Part shown: positions 23,559 through 24,395 of the stretch, piece after piece
How positions within the stretch are numbered: position 1 is the first letter of the stretch
Layout of the letters: each line of letters opens with the position of its first letter
From: DAOTYH01 sp034435015
Lineage (GTDB): Bacteria > Chloroflexota > Anaerolineae > Aggregatilineales > UBA3940
Direction: 5' to 3'
Length of the DNA stretch: 24,395 nucleotides
NCBI GenBank assembly: GCA_034435015.1
Contig: DAOTYH010000083.1
Coordinates: 1-24,395, forward strand
Notes under the pieces: generated by a model
What the model saw: only the letters and a program-made list of their open reading frames with translations
The model's database searches: none
Told to the model about the DNA's origin: nothing
Position numbers and translations under genes: made by a program

Positions 23559-24305
23559 CTATCTGTGTGTGCCAAAGCGATGGCGCACCGCCAGCCTCAA
23601 TGTATCGGCGATAGTACGGCCAACCCTCATTTTGGTGGGTGTGGGCTTCAGATCATAGCGCAGGGTAAAAGGCACCTCACCAAAGCGAATTGGCTTCAGG
23701 TGCGAAAGCTGAAGCAAAATCTCGACCATGCAGGCAAAGCCGCGCTCGGTGATGAAGCGGTCGCCATAATGCTCATAGGCACGTTGCAACACGCCTGCAC
23801 GATACGCACGGAAGCCACATGAATAGTCCCGCACGCCGGGGATGCCAAAAGCAACTTGGAATAACAGGCTCATAACGGGACTGTAAAGACGACGTAGGGG
23901 AGGCACTCCATAAACCCGTGCCCCCCTCCTGAAGCGCGAGGCGATGACGACATCGTATCCTTCTCGAACGCGCTGTACCATGAGGGGAATGCGGTCAGGG
24001 GGTTGGGTGTTGTCAGCATCCAGCGTGACAATCACATCATCGCTTCGGGCATCCTGCAAGGCAACCCGGAAGCCGGTCTGGATGGCCTGACTCAGGCCCT
24101 GATTGCCCTCATGCTGAACAAGGATAACCCAGGGGGCATCGGCGGCATATTGCCGTGCCACCTCGGCTGTCCGGTCAGTACTGCCATCATCTACTACGAT
24201 GGTACGCAGGTCAGGCAGGCTCATGGCCCGGACTTCGGCAAGCGCATCTAGCAAGGGAGGAAGGGCAACTTCCTCATTGTAAGCAGGCAAAATGACGGTG
24301 ATCAT
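23559..24305 (-). CDS. Family 2 glycosyltransferase (dolichyl-phosphate mannose synthase-like)
   Basis: This 248-residue GT2 enzyme is predicted to transfer a sugar from a nucleotide-sugar to a polyprenyl phosphate or glycan. It starts with ITVILPAYNEEVALPPLLDA, then IVVDDGSTDRTAEVA (36-50), HEGNQGLSQAIQTGF (65-79) and the metal-binding TLDADNTQPP (94-103). SCGFRAYRAGVLQ and a C-terminal RYDLKPTPTKM segment match polyprenyl-phosphate glycosyltransferases. It has no C-terminal membrane helices. ATG 24305 opens the first strand directly; in-frame codons up to 24383 encode nothing family-like. No Shine-Dalgarno is seen. It is the first gene of an operon with the oxidoreductase and rdgB. Confidence 0.87.
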   Translation of the reverse strand: MITVILPAYNEEVALPPLLDALAEVRAMSLPDLRTIVVDDGSTDRTAEVARQYAADAPWVILVQHEGNQGLSQAIQTGFRVALQDARSDDVIVTLDADNTQPPDRIPLMVQRVREGYDVVIASRFRRGARVYGVPPLRRLYSPVMSLLFQVAFGIPGVRDYSCGFRAYRAGVLQRAYEHYGDRFITERGFACMVEILLQLSHLKPIRFGEVPFTLRYDLKPTPTKMRVGRTIADTLRLAVRHRFGTHR

Positions 24306-24363
24306 ATGGAGGCGATCCGTAAAGCCTTCTGAGGTTGATGAAAGAAGTACAGCTACCCGAAGT

Positions 24364-24372
24364 AGTATACCA
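24364..24372 (-). promoter_or_regulatory. Extended -10 promoter of the right-end operon
   Basis: On the - strand TGGTATACT (24372-24364) fits the extended -10 pattern TGnTATAAT with one mismatch. Transcription would begin near 24357, about 52 bases before ATG 24305. No good -35 is visible, which is common for extended -10 promoters. Confidence 0.4.
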
Positions 24373-24395
24373 CAGGCCATCATTCCGCCGAATGG

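Noticed and set aside
1..24395. Mobile elements, CRISPR arrays, tRNA or rRNA genes
   Set aside because: No transposase or integrase, no regularly spaced repeats, and no cloverleaf or rRNA-like segment was seen in any of the short intergenic gaps.

Overview
The window looks like ordinary chromosome from a free-living bacterium, most probably a member of the Chloroflexota (Anaerolineae-like). This placement is an inference. It rests on a secreted LysM protein with a long Pro/Thr-rich linker, the mix of conserved families, and frequent strand switching between short operons. No rRNA gene is present to settle it. Eighteen protein genes account for almost all of the sequence. The longest stretches without a gene are about 150 bases (1-154 and 15375-15524). 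I see no tRNA, rRNA, CRISPR array, insertion sequence or phage gene.

Layout. On the + strand, 155-1783 encodes the lipid II flippase MurJ. A - strand block (4676 down to 1797) holds a 3-hydroxyisobutyrate dehydrogenase-type enzyme, both exonuclease VII subunits (xseA, xseB) and a divergent PAP2 membrane protein. A small + strand membrane protein follows (4793-5248). The next - strand block (8978 down to 5319) holds an RlmD-type rRNA methyltransferase, an AIM24 protein with a clear intrinsic terminator, and the LysM protein with its own promoter. From 9060 to 13649 on + come a glycosyltransferase, a GNAT-like protein, an MFS transporter and DNA polymerase III delta' (holB). holB meets the convergent upp-tagO-type pair (15374 down to 13646) with overlapping stop codons. 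From 15525 to 21395 on + are a PadR regulator, a three-gene binding-protein-dependent ABC importer and an M20 peptidase. The right end (24305 down to 21490) is a - strand operon of a GT2 glycosyltransferase, a Gfo/Idh/MocA oxidoreductase and the nucleotide-pool sanitiser RdgB.

The part most worth a second look is the PadR-ABC locus at 15454-19966. Its FecCD-type permease is normal. Its binding lipoprotein carries an extra N-terminal segment that reads like a collapsed molybdate-type (type II) binding protein in front of a BtuF-type domain. Its ATPase carries a C-terminal THEP1-like NTPase domain. The substrate cannot be read from the sequence.

Several - strand genes and the + strand small membrane protein have clear Shine-Dalgarno sequences. 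In contrast murJ, the glycosyltransferase at 9060 and padR have a -10 box placed 6-7 bases before the ATG and no Shine-Dalgarno sequence, which suggests leaderless mRNAs.
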